DNA of 64,000 nucleotides from Zonotrichia leucophrys gambelii (GCF_028769735.1 NC_088172.1:69464631-69528630); one strand, 5' to 3'; shown: positions 41,526 to 55,638, counted from the first letter of the stretch. The notes: generated by a model not told the origin, from the sequence alone. Translations and numbers: made by a program.

Positions 41526-44500
41526 AAGGGATTTGTCTTCAGCAATTTCACTTTTACTAATAGTCACAGGGATTAAAAATCATAGATCTTCTCTGTTCTC
41601 TTATTCTTCATTGACTTTCCTAGGAAACAGAAAAAAAATGTTGTCTGGAGAGGTTGGGTTTGTACCATATTCATCAATACAGTGTTGCTCTCTTCTTGAA
41701 TAAGTCCCTCAGATATTCATCTGATTGATCATTAGTTAGGGACTTTTATTCCACATCCAAGCAGAACTACTCAAAGACTCCATTAGTTGACTGAGTTTGT
41801 AAATCATCCAAGGCTGGATACATCTGTAACTTTGATGAAGAGGTAAAGATTTCCTAGCAGTGCAGTTCTTTTTTATATTGTAAGATTTTCTTCCTGCAAA
41901 TCTGCACCTAAATGCAGCCACAGCACATACAACCTTGGTTACAAAGTGATAGTAACCACTGCAGTTGGCTTTGTTGGGTCTTCACTGGAAGCTAGGGTTT
42001 GGTATTTGATTGCCTTCCAGTAAGAGATTTAATAAGCTAATTATTTTGTAGAGCAGAAAATTCCCAGAACTGTGCCTTCATAAGCAATTTGGCCAGTATT
42101 TCTTCCCATCAGCACTCTGTGCAGTCAAACATTTTCTGAATTGTTGGCAATTTTTCATCTCTTCTGGGCAGTTTATCTAATGAAACATAATTTGGGTAGC
42201 TGTCCAGATTTTATGGGTGAGTATGGATATAAACACAGGTAGGCAGCATGTTAGGTGTGGCTACTTAAATGGCATCTTGATACCATACTCCGTGGTGTTT
42301 TTTAAAAGATGTTTAATTTAATTGGACTTGCCACAATGAGGTCAGGCATACCAAAAGAGAATTTGTGATTGTACTGGGGAGTCCCTAGAGACCTTTCAGT
42401 TTTGAACACAACTGCTTAGTTTTCTAATATCTAAATAAAGGGGGTTTTAATTTCCTAGGTCGAGGAGGAACCTCCTTGCTTAAAATCATTTAAATGGTCA
42501 TTTATTGCTGCAAGTATTTGGCTGGAGGGGGAGGATCTCTGTTAGCACCAACAGGTGCAATCACATATTGGATGGAAAGTAAAGCAAATTTTTCAGCATT
42601 GTCAGAGAGAACAGGATTTTTTATGAAGGAGCCAGCACTTGCAATATTAGGTATGCTGCCCGTCTAAACCTACAGTCACTTGGCACTGAACCTCTGGTGA
42701 TGCTGTCCAAGTAATTTAGATTGCACATGTGTTCAGATGGCACAGCTCCACCCAGAGTCAGAGTCAGCCAAGAGATCATCCATCTAGGAGCATCAAGTGG
42801 TGCTGTAGATAATAGGGCTTAAAGCCAAAAAGGAGTTTCCAAACAGCTGTCTGTTCCTGTATCATGTACTGAGAGCTAAAATGCTATGTGATTGATAATC
42901 TATTTTTTGCCTAAATTGCTTTTCATAGTACAGCCCTTCTGTAGATGTAGACACCTTGACCCTGCAGTGCAGACCTGGTGCTGTGGCGAGTCAAGAGAAA
43001 GAATCAGTTTCTGACACTTTTCCTTTTTCAGATAGCTGAGAAAGCAAAATCATCCAAGTCCTTCTGTTCTAGAACAAATTATGAGTAATTCTGCTGAAAA
43101 CATCTCCATTGTTATCTGTCAAAGCAATTAGTGAGAATATGAAATATGTGATGTAGTTTTAGGGGTTTGAATAGCAAAGCAAAGTCCAAAGCTATTTTAG
43201 GCATCTCTGGTATAGAATCAAGATCAACATTTCAGTAGTAAAATTTTTGTTCGTGACATTCACACATCCTTGAGAAAGAAAAGCTTTTAATACACTCAAG
43301 AGAGTTGGCTTTGCTGTGCAACCCAGAGCTCCAGCTCTTTGTCCTGAATTTAAGGACTTGTGCCAGATTCTGAGAAGGTGAAAGTTAGCAGAGCTGCATG
43401 GACTTCGATGAAACTTCCAGCATAGACCAGGCAGCACCCTGATGCTTTAACAAGCAGTGGGAGAGGAAATAAATTAAACTAGCTGTAAAAAATAGGAGTG
43501 GTGAGCAGATACACAGATATACAAGAAGATAGAACTGTGTCTGCCAGAAGGATTTCACTTTTTCTTTGAAGAAGACTGCTAGCATCAGGGAAGTTTGATC
43601 TATGATTGCTTTGAAACAAAATCTGAGATTAAAAGATGGGATCAGAAGCCAAAAGAGAAATTGCCAGGATAAGTCAGAGCCAAAGAAAAATGTGTCATAG
43701 GAAGTCTCTTTCTCTTATGAAGAGCTGATGTTGGCCATAACAGGACACCTCCTTGCACAGTTCCTAGGCGAGCCATTTCACAAAATATCTGCACAGCAGT
43801 ATGGATTCCTTTGCAGTTTTCTCCTTTTGGTAGAATAATGGACATACCCGTGCCTCATATAAGTGTGAAACAAAGTAGACAATAACTTGAACACAACTGA
43901 TAAGGATTAAGTGAAGATTAATCATTAACTAAATATTCAAGGATCTCTATCTAAATCCCGCCTACATCAATGGACCTGGAACTAGCTAACTGGAAGCTCG
44001 AAACACTGAAGTTAGGTACACTTTAGCTGAGTTATGACACTAAATGAAGTTTGATCTCATTAGAATATATGCATCATTTCCTGTTTTATCATTGGTTATG
44101 GTGTAGTAAGTAGTGAGAAAATCATGTATGCAAGTGTTCAAATTCTTATTTGCAGGTGTTTTATGTAGAGCCAGCTAATCCTTCCCTGCTCTCCAGTGTT
44201 CTGGGCAGCACCTAGTAATAATAATGTAGGTCCCCTGGCTCATGTAGATGACAAACTATTTGAATAAACAAATTCAATCCATAATCAAAAGATAAGAATT
44301 AGACTGTTTTCTTTTCAGATTTTGGGATTCTACATACAAACAATTTTCATAATTTTCTGTGTCCTCATCTAATTTTTTCATATCAGAAAGATTTTAAGAG
44401 GTACCGTTTAGACTATCATGGTAATACCAAAATATGTTTTCTTTATTTCTTTCATTTAGTTAAATATTTAGTCAGTTTAAAACTTTGCACAAAGTGTCAG

Positions 44501-45573
44501 GATGAATAATGGTGGAAAGGAGCAGCAGGGGGAATGTTCTTATTTTAAAGAGTTACAAACTTCAGAGTAGAAATAATATTTTTTAAAAGTAATAATATCT
44601 CAGAATATCATATTGTGTGTTGGCCTTTGCATTCTCATCTCAGAAGAGTCAATTTTGAGTAAATCTCTTTTCCCACTCACTGCACTTTGATTCACGTCAT
44701 CGTGTGGTCTCAGGGTACATCCACTGGCCTTTTGTCCTGAAGAAATTAAACGGAAGGATGAGGTCCGGGAGCTTATATCATGCATTCCTGCTGCTAATGA
44801 GCACTCAGTCCACAAGACAGACTAAAGCTGGTCTGAAATAAAGCTCCTGAAACATTAATAGTGTGGACATTGTGTCTCCCATACCAACTGCTGAATTTTT
44901 CAAATCTGTTGGATTGCACCACTGAAGAAGTCTGCTCTGAATGAACAGAAAAAAAAGTGATAAGAAAAAACTCAAGATTTTGAGCTTATCCTGTTGAATC
45001 AGTGGCAATTTTAAATATTTATTTTAATAAACATAAAGTTTATCTCTATCTACAGAAAATAGGGCTACCCCCCTTTTTAATGGAAATATCCTTGCAGCAG
45101 TCCTTAGCATATAGTCTGGATTTTAGGATATGTCACCTGCTTAAAACAAGGTGAAAAGAGGATTTTCCACTTCCTTCTCCAGTTTTAACAGAACTATTCA
45201 AAATCTACTTATTGCATAAAAACTTTGGTAAAGGGGTCACATAAGCCTGCTAATGTGAAACTCAAGAAACATTTTGGCTTAGAGGGTTTCCTTTGCAGCA
45301 GAAGACATTTTAATGACTGGTCAAATGTGCTACCCATCCACTCCTTGCCTTAGGCTTTCAGACTAATTCAGAAAGCCATTAACCATTCCCTAATAGGAAA
45401 GCCTATGCCATACTATCCATGCAGTGCATGCAAAATCAGATAAGAAATTCTACTCTTCCATTGGAAATCCAAAATTAATAAATAATCACTTAGTCCTAAA
45501 AGAACATTGTATCCTGTGAATGTGAAGCTGCAGCATCCATAAAGCAAAACTGTGTTTCTCTTCATTTGGTTCA
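41355..45573. other. Unique AT-rich non-coding DNA
   Basis: No gene, RNA or clear transposon is supported. Near 43405-43450 the minus strand carries CTGCCTGGTCTA, like a CR1 block, but the sequence beyond it does not follow the CR1 order. Open frames are short and unremarkable. Confidence 0.5.
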
Positions 45574-45595
45574 GATAGATAGATAGATAGATAGA
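45574..45595 (+). repeat. (GATA)n microsatellite
   Basis: Five perfect GATA units plus a partial one. It is short and probably only weakly polymorphic. Confidence 0.9.
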
Positions 45596-46470
45596 ATTCA
45601 TTGTGGGAGATGTTCAGTCTTGCTGAAGATTTGATCCATTCAGCAAGAATGCACTCTTCACAGTAGCTTACACATTGCCAAGTCACAGAGACTGTCCTTC
45701 CTTTTACTTTTCTGTGAATTAAAAAATGTATATATTTGCATCTTGCTCATGAGTTCAAACCAGTCTTTCCATTCTGAAGGTGCCTGTGAACCTGGTGAGA
45801 TTTAGTGCTGCCTTTTACCATTGCTTGCTATGCAACTTGGGGTTTCCTGTGCACTGAATGAGAAAGTGATAGCACACAGTCTTTCTATTTAATTTCATAA
45901 AGCTTCACTCACTCTGGCCTCAGCATGTTTCATGAAAAATGTCAACTGTATAATCACAGAGGGGTATGCATGAGCAAAAAGAAGGAAAAGCATGTTAAAA
46001 ATTATCCACCACTTAGTACTTTAATTTACCCTCCCAGATCTTGTTTAGTAGAGCATTCTCAAACAATTTTTTCAAGAGTCTTAGCAAAAATGAATGAAGA
46101 ATTTATTCAAGGATAAATACTTTTTGTTTGAAACTGGTTGCTTATTTGATATGGGACTGAAACAGATTCTTCCCCACTTGACAGATGAAAATTTAGCAAG
46201 TGTTTCAGTTATTAATTATCTACAGTAACTATCTGTTGAATTAATGTTAATTTTTATTATGTATCCAAGATCCAAGAATGCTTTACCAGATGCAGTTTCA
46301 ATTCCCAGTTGATGTAAATTGGCTTTGCTTCACTGAAAACAGAACATCTATATCAGTTTATAACAGCTGAAGATCTGGCTCCAGAAATGCAGGACAGCAC
46401 TGAGATTTCAGACCTGCTGAGCAATATGCCGCTTCTCATATTAAAATACTCCATGTATTTAATATTTAAA

Positions 46471-46550
46471 GCAAAAACCAAGCAAACAAATAAAAAAAAA
46501 CAAATGAAAGCCTGAACAAAACAAGCAAACAAAAAAAAAAAAAAAACACA
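46471..46550 (+). repeat. A-rich low-complexity tract
   Basis: AAACA/AAATA-like units are followed by a run of about 17 A. The interval has no recognisable retrotransposed body or polyadenylation signal just upstream, so it is called simple sequence and not a processed-pseudogene tail. Confidence 0.85.
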
Positions 46551-49046
46551 GAAAGGGCCTTGGTTTCTGCAGTGAAATCTCACAGCCTTGTGCCTCTGAG
46601 CCCTCAAGGTATAGTAAAGGGATGAGGGAGTGTGTTATAGTAAAGATGGTACCTCCTGCTGCAGTGTCCCAAACATTCTGTTGCTCCTACCAGCTTCCTT
46701 TCCCTCACTCAGAAGTGGCACATTGCCACTACAAGGAAAACATGATACATGAATTTGATTAACTTAAAGCCAGTAATAGTTTGTGCATCCAAACATCCAG
46801 CTCCAGTATGGATGTTGATCTCATACTCTTTTATGCTTTTTTTTTTGCTTATGTTATTATAGCTGAAAGAGAATACTTAAGTAAGTAGTCCAAGATCTTA
46901 ATTTTATAATTTAATCTGTGAATCGTCAGTTAAAGTGTAATCTGGATCTCTTAATGGAGAGAGATTCTTATTCTACCTGTCCTGTAATTGCTGCCTTAGA
47001 TCTAAAAGGAAAAGCTGAACTAGAAATAATTTTCTGAAGGTTATGGGCCAGAAACAAAGAAAGCAAAAACTCACATAGACCTTTCTCTACCACTAAAACA
47101 AATTTTTGAATTGAAATAAGTCTGTTTTTTCCCCTGTTCCTTTTCTAATGCTTGTTCAATCTTCATAGTTCAAAAGTGACTTGTAGGGAGTGCCTCAAAA
47201 AACTTCAAAGCATGTGGCCCACTACTGAAATGACAGCACAGCCTTGTCACAATGTTTTGTAGAGACAATTTTGTTTTGCTAGTGAAAAACTGTGACTTAA
47301 ATTTAAAAAGGGCAATGTCCCCAGTGACACTGTGGGGCCATGACAGTCCTGTTCCTTGTGTGTCCTGTCACTAAGTCTAGTCAGCATGACGTAAGTCAAA
47401 TAGAGGAGAATAAAATGAATAATTTCTTCTGATTTAGACTTTCTGAAGTGCTAGGGCAACTGACATATGTTTAAGAAGATGCTGTGGGTATGAATAGGCA
47501 GGCTGCTGTTTTGTGGTGCTTAAGTTATATCACCCTGGGAACATGACAGGATCACAAAGACTGTAGGAAGTACAGCTAGATAATGTCATGCTGACTGGTA
47601 GGTTAGTGTGGAAAGATTGTTTTACATTCCTTTTTACTCTACTAATTAAAATTTCAGTCTTCCATTTTTATCATCTTTGTGAAAAAGGAAGACCATTTCT
47701 AAATTCTGAAGACTATATCAGAAGTTGCCAACAGTAAGCCAGACTCCCAGGACTTTTGTGAAAGGCTAATACTGGTTTGTATCTGAGCATCTGAGTGCTT
47801 GGCACACCAGAGAGCTAAGTGCACCTCTTTCTAGTAGGATGGTACTGCGCGTACAAAATTTTTTTTGAAAGCTTAGTAATAAGAAAAAAATGTTTCTCAT
47901 TTTTCTATAAAGCATTTCAAGCATTCAAGGTAATACTAAAGGTAGTAATTTTCCATATGATAGTTCTCCCCGTGTCAGATAATGATTTTTCAGCCTTTGA
48001 ATTCCTGACTCAAAATTGCTCTATATGTTTTTGTTATTATCATTTTTTCCAAAAAGCTTTACAAAGGGAAGACAACACGAGCACACTGCTTTTATTGTGT
48101 GGGCGTGTGGCTGCCTCTCTATAATAGACTCCCTAATGTTCTTGGTTATAATGTGTAGCATTGCACACACAGCACTCTGGATTTCCAAACTCCATTTTCA
48201 GGTTCAATAATAGCCTTTCATTCAGCCAAAGGATTTATACCTAATTATAGATCTGTGTGCTTTTTGTTCTGTTGTCTGTTGGAAAGTATCTTGGGCATCT
48301 CAGCCTGGTCATTCAGGGCAAAGAACCAATGTGTGTCAAGATGGTTTTGAAAGTTTTTGATTTTTCAAAGAATACAGCTATAGATTTTAAACAATGTCTC
48401 CTATAGGGTTACTAAGGATAGTGATAGGCAATTGCTATGACGCTACTATTGGAATAATCTTTTTTTGGAAGTTGCTGATAACTACTTTGTATCTTCTATA
48501 GGATTTTACAAGAATGGATGGGAAAAGGAACAGAGAAGTTTTAGGTTGTTTTTTGACCCCATAACCTGTCCGTCTCTCTTAAAAATGAGTTTGTTGAATG
48601 TAGTCTATATCTTAATATAAAATTTTATTTCTGTGCATTTTATAATAAATCCATCTTTTTGGAGTGGTTGCAGTTTTAAACTGTTTTGAAAGGAGCTTTA
48701 AACATTAAGTAGAATTAAGAAAACCTAAGTGTAATACTGAGATTGAAACTCTTAACTTCATCAATTTAATTCTGTTCTCCCTCAGACCTCAAATATGGTG
48801 TTGCTACCAGCTCATACCTATTCAGGCATGCAGGGGGGTTGTTTTGCTGTGCAATTTATTTGGAATTGCCAAGGAACAAATCCCACTATGAAACATATTT
48901 AAAAAAAAGTAACAACAATAAAAAAACAAGACGCAAGAAAACAGATAGAGAAAGAGAAGTGAAGGTATTTGGGAAATTATATGACAGGACTGCTAACAGA
49001 AATCTCAGTAGATGAGTGTCCTAATTGTTCTCAAGTATTTTTGTAG

Positions 49047-49251
49047 GTAGGCATTAAAGCAAGCAGATGCTTCACTGTGGAGGATGTGAAACTGGAGGAA
49101 GAAATTCTTTGCAGCTATTTATGGGGAGCTTTTCTGAGCTGGAAGTGCACTGAGGAAGAAAGCAACAATAAAGTTAGATCTTTGAGGCTGACATTATCAC
49201 AGTGGGCTGATAAGGATGGGAATCGATATTTTTTGTTGGTGAATGACAGAT
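49047..49251 (+). other. Exon-like open segment, unassigned
   Basis: A T-containing acceptor-like site (ATTTTTGTAG ending at 49046) is followed by 205 bases open in one frame. A donor-like GTATGTAA begins at 49252. The encoded peptide would start about VGIKASRCFTVEDVKLEEE and includes LSQWADKDGNRYFLL. It is more hydrophilic and more mixed in composition than most chance frames here. The same frame stays open to a stop after 49268. No homology is recognised, the acceptor tract is weak, and decoy sites of this quality are common in 64 kb. It may well be chance. Confidence 0.12.
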
Positions 49252-51856
49252 GGTATGTAAAGAAACAATAGTCTGTGAAAGGTCTTGAAAATATGCTGGA
49301 TAACTTTTGTTTAAATATGTAAAGAAAATAAAAAGGTGAAAGAGGGAGAGGGGCATAACTAAAGTTACTGGTTAGGTAGATGATCTCTGCAATAGCAATC
49401 ATAGTGCAAGCAAGAAAAGGGGATATTTTATTAACCAGAGCACAAGCCAGCACAGCTCTCATCAAATGTTTCCAGATGCATGTATAAATAGGAAAAACAC
49501 TTCAAAGCATCATAAAGAAATGAAAGAGGTAAAAATAAACAGTGACTACCAAGTTATACATGTAAATATAGTTCTCTTTCCCATGGAAGTCAAAAGATAC
49601 AGTAGGGAGAAAAATAAAGAGTTCCAATTTAAACATATTTATCTTTAAAACCTGGCTACAAATCTATGAGAAGACTGGAGATACACAAAAATTTAGTGTG
49701 GATCGAAAAGGGGAGTGTGTAGTAGAGAAGGAGGCCTATTGTCAAGTTAAATATGCATCTACAGATTGAATACCCCAAATATATTATACAAAGAGAAGGA
49801 AATAAGGAACAGAATCCTTAGAACTGTTACACCCAAAAACAGTAAAAAAGGGTCAAGAAGTCACTTAAGCTGAAGGAGTAACTTGTGCTTTTCTAGAGAG
49901 CATGGAGAGGACAGAGTTATGGAAACTAAGAAATGACAGCAGATTAGAGAAGAGTGAGCAAAATCTAAAGCCCAAACACGTCAAAGGGAATGAAAATGGA
50001 AAGAGGGAGGAGAATGAGTATGGCAGCAGTCAGGAAGAAGTCTAGGGTAAAGATTTATTGAAGGCTCAGAAGAAGACAACATCTGATTATGCCTAGGATT
50101 AACAGGGGAAGAGAAAGGAGTTGTATGATGGTGAAAGTGAGGGGAAAGCACAGTGCATTTATTGTCATGAGAGAAGGTTGAATGAACAGCTTTTCTATGG
50201 GAGAAAATCTTAAATAAGCATTGCAGTATTACTGCTGATAGCAATCCAGCAAATGTGCAAGAAATAGAATAGAAGCACTAGTAATTGACAGTATATTCTT
50301 GCCCCATGTAGAAAGCAGGATTAAGATGTGATTTTCTGCATGATGACATAAAGAGATAAAACACATTAATCTTCTTTGCTACTTATGGTAATATAACTGT
50401 GTCATGCTTTGTGTACTGCCACGCTAATGCTGATGCCAAGCACTTAATGTATACGTCAATATATTTAGATCTAGGTTCACTTATGTCTATCACATACTTT
50501 ATTTTACATTATTGATGGTTATCTAAGAGACTCCAACTGCCTGACCCCGCTTAGTTAGGAATCACCAAAATAAGGCAGTTTGACATAGAAAAGTGATAGT
50601 AATAAGTAGCTGTAAATCAAGTACCAGTAACATAGTAATACAGAAAAAAAGTGAAAAGGAATATTTGCAAATATTTGCAAATAGAAAATTCTCATTAAGA
50701 GGCTGATCGTGGCTGAAATCTCACAAAAAAAGTGTTTAGGAGACTATTATTTTGGAATTTACACATTCAAAAAGCAACAGAAAACCCCAAAGAAATTCAT
50801 GGCTCATAGCAAGGGTGATGACTTTTATAATCTCTTTACAATCAGTTTCAGAGTTCTGACTGATGTTAAGAATTATTTCTTTCATGTGAACCTGAGAGCA
50901 TTTTTATTTTCTTGGGGGTTTTTTCCTCTGTTTTAATTGTGTGGGATAAGAGCCTCAGGAAGCATGGACACAGGATTGACAAGAATGAGTCTTCAATTTC
51001 AGGTCTTCTGTCCCTGAAAAGAATTGATTCAGGGCAATAGGTTGGCTTCTGTGCAAGACAGTTAGCTTAGCAGGGGTGACGTTGCCTATAAGTGATGTGT
51101 ATTAACCTGTCAAAGTGGATCAGGAGTCTATGCCACAGAAAAGTGAAAGGCTATAAAAGCACAGACAGTTCTATGCCTCTGATCATTTTCTTCAGTGGAA
51201 ATAGAGAGAAAGTGTTTTAGAACCCTATTGAGGCAGAGGAAGTCCTTGCAATTTCATCACAAGCGAATCATTCAGCTTTAGAGGAAGGGGATGCAAGAGC
51301 AAATACCACTGCTAAAAGAATTTCTTCTTCTCAAATATCTGTAGGCTTTTTTTGCATGTCAAGTATCTAACAAAAAGTAACTGATTTAGTACCTTCCACA
51401 AATTCTCTGCACATTTTTACAGAGCTGAGCAGTAAACCAGGAGCCTCAGTCCCTCAGTGAAGTGATTTCACATTGCAGAGGTAATCACCTGAGGAACAGA
51501 ACCCTAACCAAGGCCATGGCCCTGCCTGTGCAGCAGCTCAGCAGTTCTCAGTGAAGGAACCTGAATCAGGCCTTTGATTAATACACAGAGATAAACCCAC
51601 CATTAACCTTAGTCATGCTGAACTATTACTAATAATAAAGAAATATAGTTCAGAATTTCTGTGAATTACACCATTGTTTTCTCATGCTCGTGCTAAAATG
51701 TTCCATGTAACTCACTTCTGAATAGGAGGTCTAGCATGAAGATTTAGGAAGTATTTAAGAGGCACAAAGATCTTTTCCTGGACTCTTCATAATTAGCAGT
51801 TGTTGGCATTTCATTGTTTTTTGGGGGGATGTTTCATAATGCATGCTTTTTTTGTG

Positions 51857-51915
51857 TCGCTGGGCAAATTATTTAACCACTGGAATTGTGCTGCCCACTA
51901 TGAGGATAAAACTGA
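51857..51915 (+). mobile_element. Possible MIR/CORE-SINE remnant
   Basis: TGTGTCGCTGGGCAAATTAT continuing into TTAACCACTGG resembles the conserved 3' part of MIR-type SINEs (GTGACCTTGGGCAAGTCACTTAACCTCT in memory). The following bases fit the expected CTCAGTTTCCTCATCTGTAAAATG tail poorly. Old MIR fragments exist in amniote genomes, birds included, at low density. Only about 30 bases carry the match. Confidence 0.3.
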
Positions 51916-54900
51916 ACCAGCCAGACTAGGAAAGGAATTAGATTTGCCTTTAGCATGAGTGACCAAAGGAAAAGCTGTCAATGTGTATGTAGACAGAGGA
52001 AGTTCAGCACTCCTCGCGGAGGCTGACCACCACCATCTCTCAGGTTTCATGGCACACACAGTGCCATTGTTTGATGTGGTAGACCTTTGTGTTTCTCAAG
52101 TACACATTGCTGCATGACCTTGCTGTTTCAAGAACATTTTTCTCTGGGGCTTCTGGGAATCTGTTTTCTTTTTCACTGCTGACCTCTAATGATAGATGAG
52201 TCTGAGCTTATGTGACAAATAGTCTCAAGCCTCACGTAGGCTTGTAAACGGTACTTGCTGGGGTTTTCATTACTTTCCTTCTGATCACAGAAAGGATTTT
52301 AATATAAATGGATAGGCCTTTATGGTACCATTTGTTTGATACTTATTACCATACGTGATTTCTTTTTCATACCACAGTTAGAGCTGCCTGGGGGTACAAT
52401 GAATATAGCTATACATTTTTGTCCATTTTGATAGTGACACCAGAAAAATAAGAAAACTGCATACCCATTGTATTCCATCAGAATGCATGAATATCATTAC
52501 ATTATCTAAGCCATTGATAGTTTCCAATTATTAGTGTAGTTAACTAAATCATTAATTAGTTAAGAATCAAGAGTTCATATTAGTTCTTTTCTTCTGTGCT
52601 TCTTTAATACTTTTAAATCTTGAAATTTTTCGCCACAAGAGGAAAATTGTTAAGAGTAAATAGGGTTTAGTTTTCAAGACAAAGACACTGATTTAAGGTT
52701 TATGGCATCTGCTACTACTACAGTTAACAAATAAAACTGGCAAGTAGCTAAGGGACATATTTTCACTTGACTGTCTAAAATAGTTACCAAAAAACAAATG
52801 GTGGCACAATAAAATGATAGTGTGTTATTCACTATAGTAATAAGTAGGTATTTGTCAATAGCTTCTTGGTGATGTTTGTCACTTTGGCTTGCAGATGCAT
52901 TTTTCCCATTAGAAGGCTTCTCCCCAACCTTTGTGGTAAAACAGTACCACTGGGAACTGGAATAGCAAAAAAAAAATTCTCTAAGAGAAAGAATTAGAGA
53001 GAGAAATGGAGAGAAATGGAAACAAAAATAAGATATTTAGTATCCCCAAGGGTTATTTAATTTCAAAAACATCTTCTTTTGAGAAATATGAACTCACATA
53101 GCCCTGAAATTTAAATGTGGAAACAGGCATTCAGTGTCAGGAGCCCACATTTAAATATTTAAGCTTAGGTAACCTATACTTCATTTTATCTATCAAATCA
53201 GAGCTTAAAATGTTTGTAAGGGCAATAAAGTTTGTTAAGAGGAGTTTTTTCATATTATCTTTACACATTACATTCTTTAAATACATGTATGAAGTATCAG
53301 CGAAATTGTTTTCAAATGCCTTAATCTTACCTATTTTTAATGCTATCTATTTATGCCGTGAATTATGAAAGGACTACCTGATATTAAAACCTCACTAGAA
53401 ATCAGCTCTGGATCTGTGAAAAAGAGATATCAAGAAATTAATACCATTAGTCTTAGATAACTTCTGAGTTTACAGAGCATTCATTGCTGTGGTGTCATTA
53501 ATGCAACAAGTACAGTCTGGTTATAAAACTTGCTGCCTAAGTTAAGTATCTGTCAGATGAGTTCAGGGTATAGTCAGGCCTGGAAAGAAAAAAATGTCAG
53601 TCTTCCTATCAGCAGTATTCTTATTGCCTTCAATATATGACAAAAGTTTATTAAAAACACACCTGATTGTATTAATAGATACAAAATGGGGTTTCAAATT
53701 TCAATTGCAGTATGAGTAGAGAAAGCTGGATGACTAAAAGTGAAGAAATGTGGTGTGATGAGATTCAGATTGCAATGCTACACATATATTACAATCAAGT
53801 AGCACCACACATTTGAAATGACCAGCAAGTAGGAATAAGGAATAAGAGGTAGCCAGTGATTTATGTTAGGAAAAATATATGTGTTTTCATGCTTTGCCAT
53901 ATTAGCAGGATATTCTGATGAAAATATTGATGTATCAGCAATTTTTTTCTTATATGTCCAATACAGTGAATTTCACAGGTTTTGTCCCTAAGCTGTCACC
54001 TCCACTTTCTTCTGTTAGATGAGCAATGTAGGAGAAAAAGCTGTTGCTGCTGTTATTCATTCAGATAAGAATGCCAGAGGTTGTCATCACTGCCCATGAT
54101 TGTGGAGCCTTCAGCTGTGAGCTCAGGATTATGCAGATCCTCAGCAGTGGCCAGTGTTGCCACAGTGTGAAATAGGGCACATTTCCTATTTGAACCCCAC
54201 ACTCTCAAATATTTTCCTTCCAATCCTGGGGCACATTCTCCCCAGGTTAAATATTCATAGCTATATGTATGTGTTTGTGTTCACCTGAAGTCTAAATTCC
54301 TAAGGTATCCCAGACATTTGGGTTTTTTCCTGTAGTAGCAAATTTATTTTCAGACTGGAACATATAAATCTGTCTCATTCAATCTGTCTCACAAGCTGGT
54401 CAAGAGAAACAAAACAGGAAAGTGTACATATTCCTACCTGCTTACTAAATCTTTGATATAATACTTCAGAATTCAAATTTTTAAGGGCATTTCTAAACTG
54501 TATTTTTGAATGAGTCTAAAGCATTGCAGTTATGAAAAATTTATCAAACATTACATTTTCCTAGACATTCCCACTGTACTGTCCTTTAAAAACAAGCAAT
54601 ATAAAATGCCCTGTCATTCACTACCAATGCCATTCATACAGTGGAAAGCTAACCTTGAGCTCTGTCTTTTTCCATGTCTTCACGTTTACTGATCTCCCAG
54701 AACTTCATTCTCTACCCAGCCCTCTTTGCTCCTCATTTTTTTACACTTTCTCAAGGGGTGCCTTTCCAAGTCATAGTATTTTTAAATATGTGTGGATAGT
54801 TTGAAGTGTGACTTAGATGTATGACTGCACTGGGTAAGCATTTTTAGAGTTTTCTCTGTAAAAATGCTGCCTGCACTGAGCACAGTAGAAGTTTCCGAAG

Positions 54901-54946
54901 AAAACTTGGTTATAAAATAGAATCTCAAGAAAGGAGCTTGCAGAGT

Positions 54947-54980
54947 AAAAAAAAAAAAAAAAAAAGAAAAGAAAAAAAAA
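54947..54980 (+). repeat. Poly-A tract with G interruptions
   Basis: About 18 A are followed by GAAAAG and nine further A. No AATAAA-type signal lies within 30 bases upstream and no target-site duplication was found by eye, so evidence for a retrocopy is lacking. Confidence 0.85.
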
Positions 54981-55638
54981 CCAAAAAGAAACAAAAACAA
55001 GAGCAAAAAGGACAGTTAGAAATGACACAGACCTAAAAAATATAAAACTGCAGTCTGCACTGTCCAGTAATTATAGCACAGAAAATAAATGTTGCCTTAT
55101 TGCTTGTTGTCCACAAAACTCTCACAATGAAATAATGTTTCTTTTCCTTTTCTATATCTTTATCAGGATTGCACCATTTTATCTCTGTAATAGGCTGTTG
55201 TACAATACTAAGTGTTTTATTTCTGTGTGTAATACCTAGACAAGCTATATCCCATCTGTTTAGATATAGCAGAGGGAAAGTTTAATTTCTTGGCTATAAT
55301 GCAGTGGGGAAAATAAGTTATTCCAGATAGAATACTATTGTTCCTATCGAAATGGTGGAATTGTATCAGGAGGAAGCATTAGCTGGAAATAACAAATGAG
55401 TCCCTGCTACCCCTGACAAGTACTTCTTTTGCTAAGATATATAGAGATGTCATAATTATTCTAAGATGTTACTGTGATAAAGAAACAAAGAAAACAGTTT
55501 TCTACTTAGGTACTTTAAACAACTCAGAAAACACTCAGGGTGTTTTAGGTTGATCTTGTAGTGCCCCAAAGAGGTTGCATTAAAGAACATTAAATTAAAT
55601 AGATATGTTTCTAAAATATGATGCTTTTAAATAAGTTA

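Larger units (their letters stand above)
45596..51854. other. Unique AT-rich DNA with A-rich tracts
   Basis: No gene is firmly supported. The stretch includes an A-rich interval at 46471-46550 and a purine-rich interval around 48899-48960. An exon-like open segment lies at 49047-49251 with acceptor-like and donor-like ends. Between about 49680 and 50170 the + strand is rich in A and G, giving long GA-biased runs without clear periodicity. Confidence 0.5.

Noticed and set aside
40846..42480. Shared 14-mer GAACCTCCTTGCTT at about 40850 and 42466 as a dispersed repeat
   Set aside because: Several exact 14-base pairs are expected by chance in 64 kb, and the flanks do not match.
43400..43450. Minus-strand CTGCCTGGTCTA block suggesting CR1
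   Set aside because: The blocks that should follow (ATGGCAGGGG and the ACTAGATGATCTT-like block) do not appear in order.
54947..54980. Poly-A run as the tail of a processed pseudogene
   Set aside because: No polyadenylation signal nearby, no recognisable coding remnant upstream and no visible target-site duplication.
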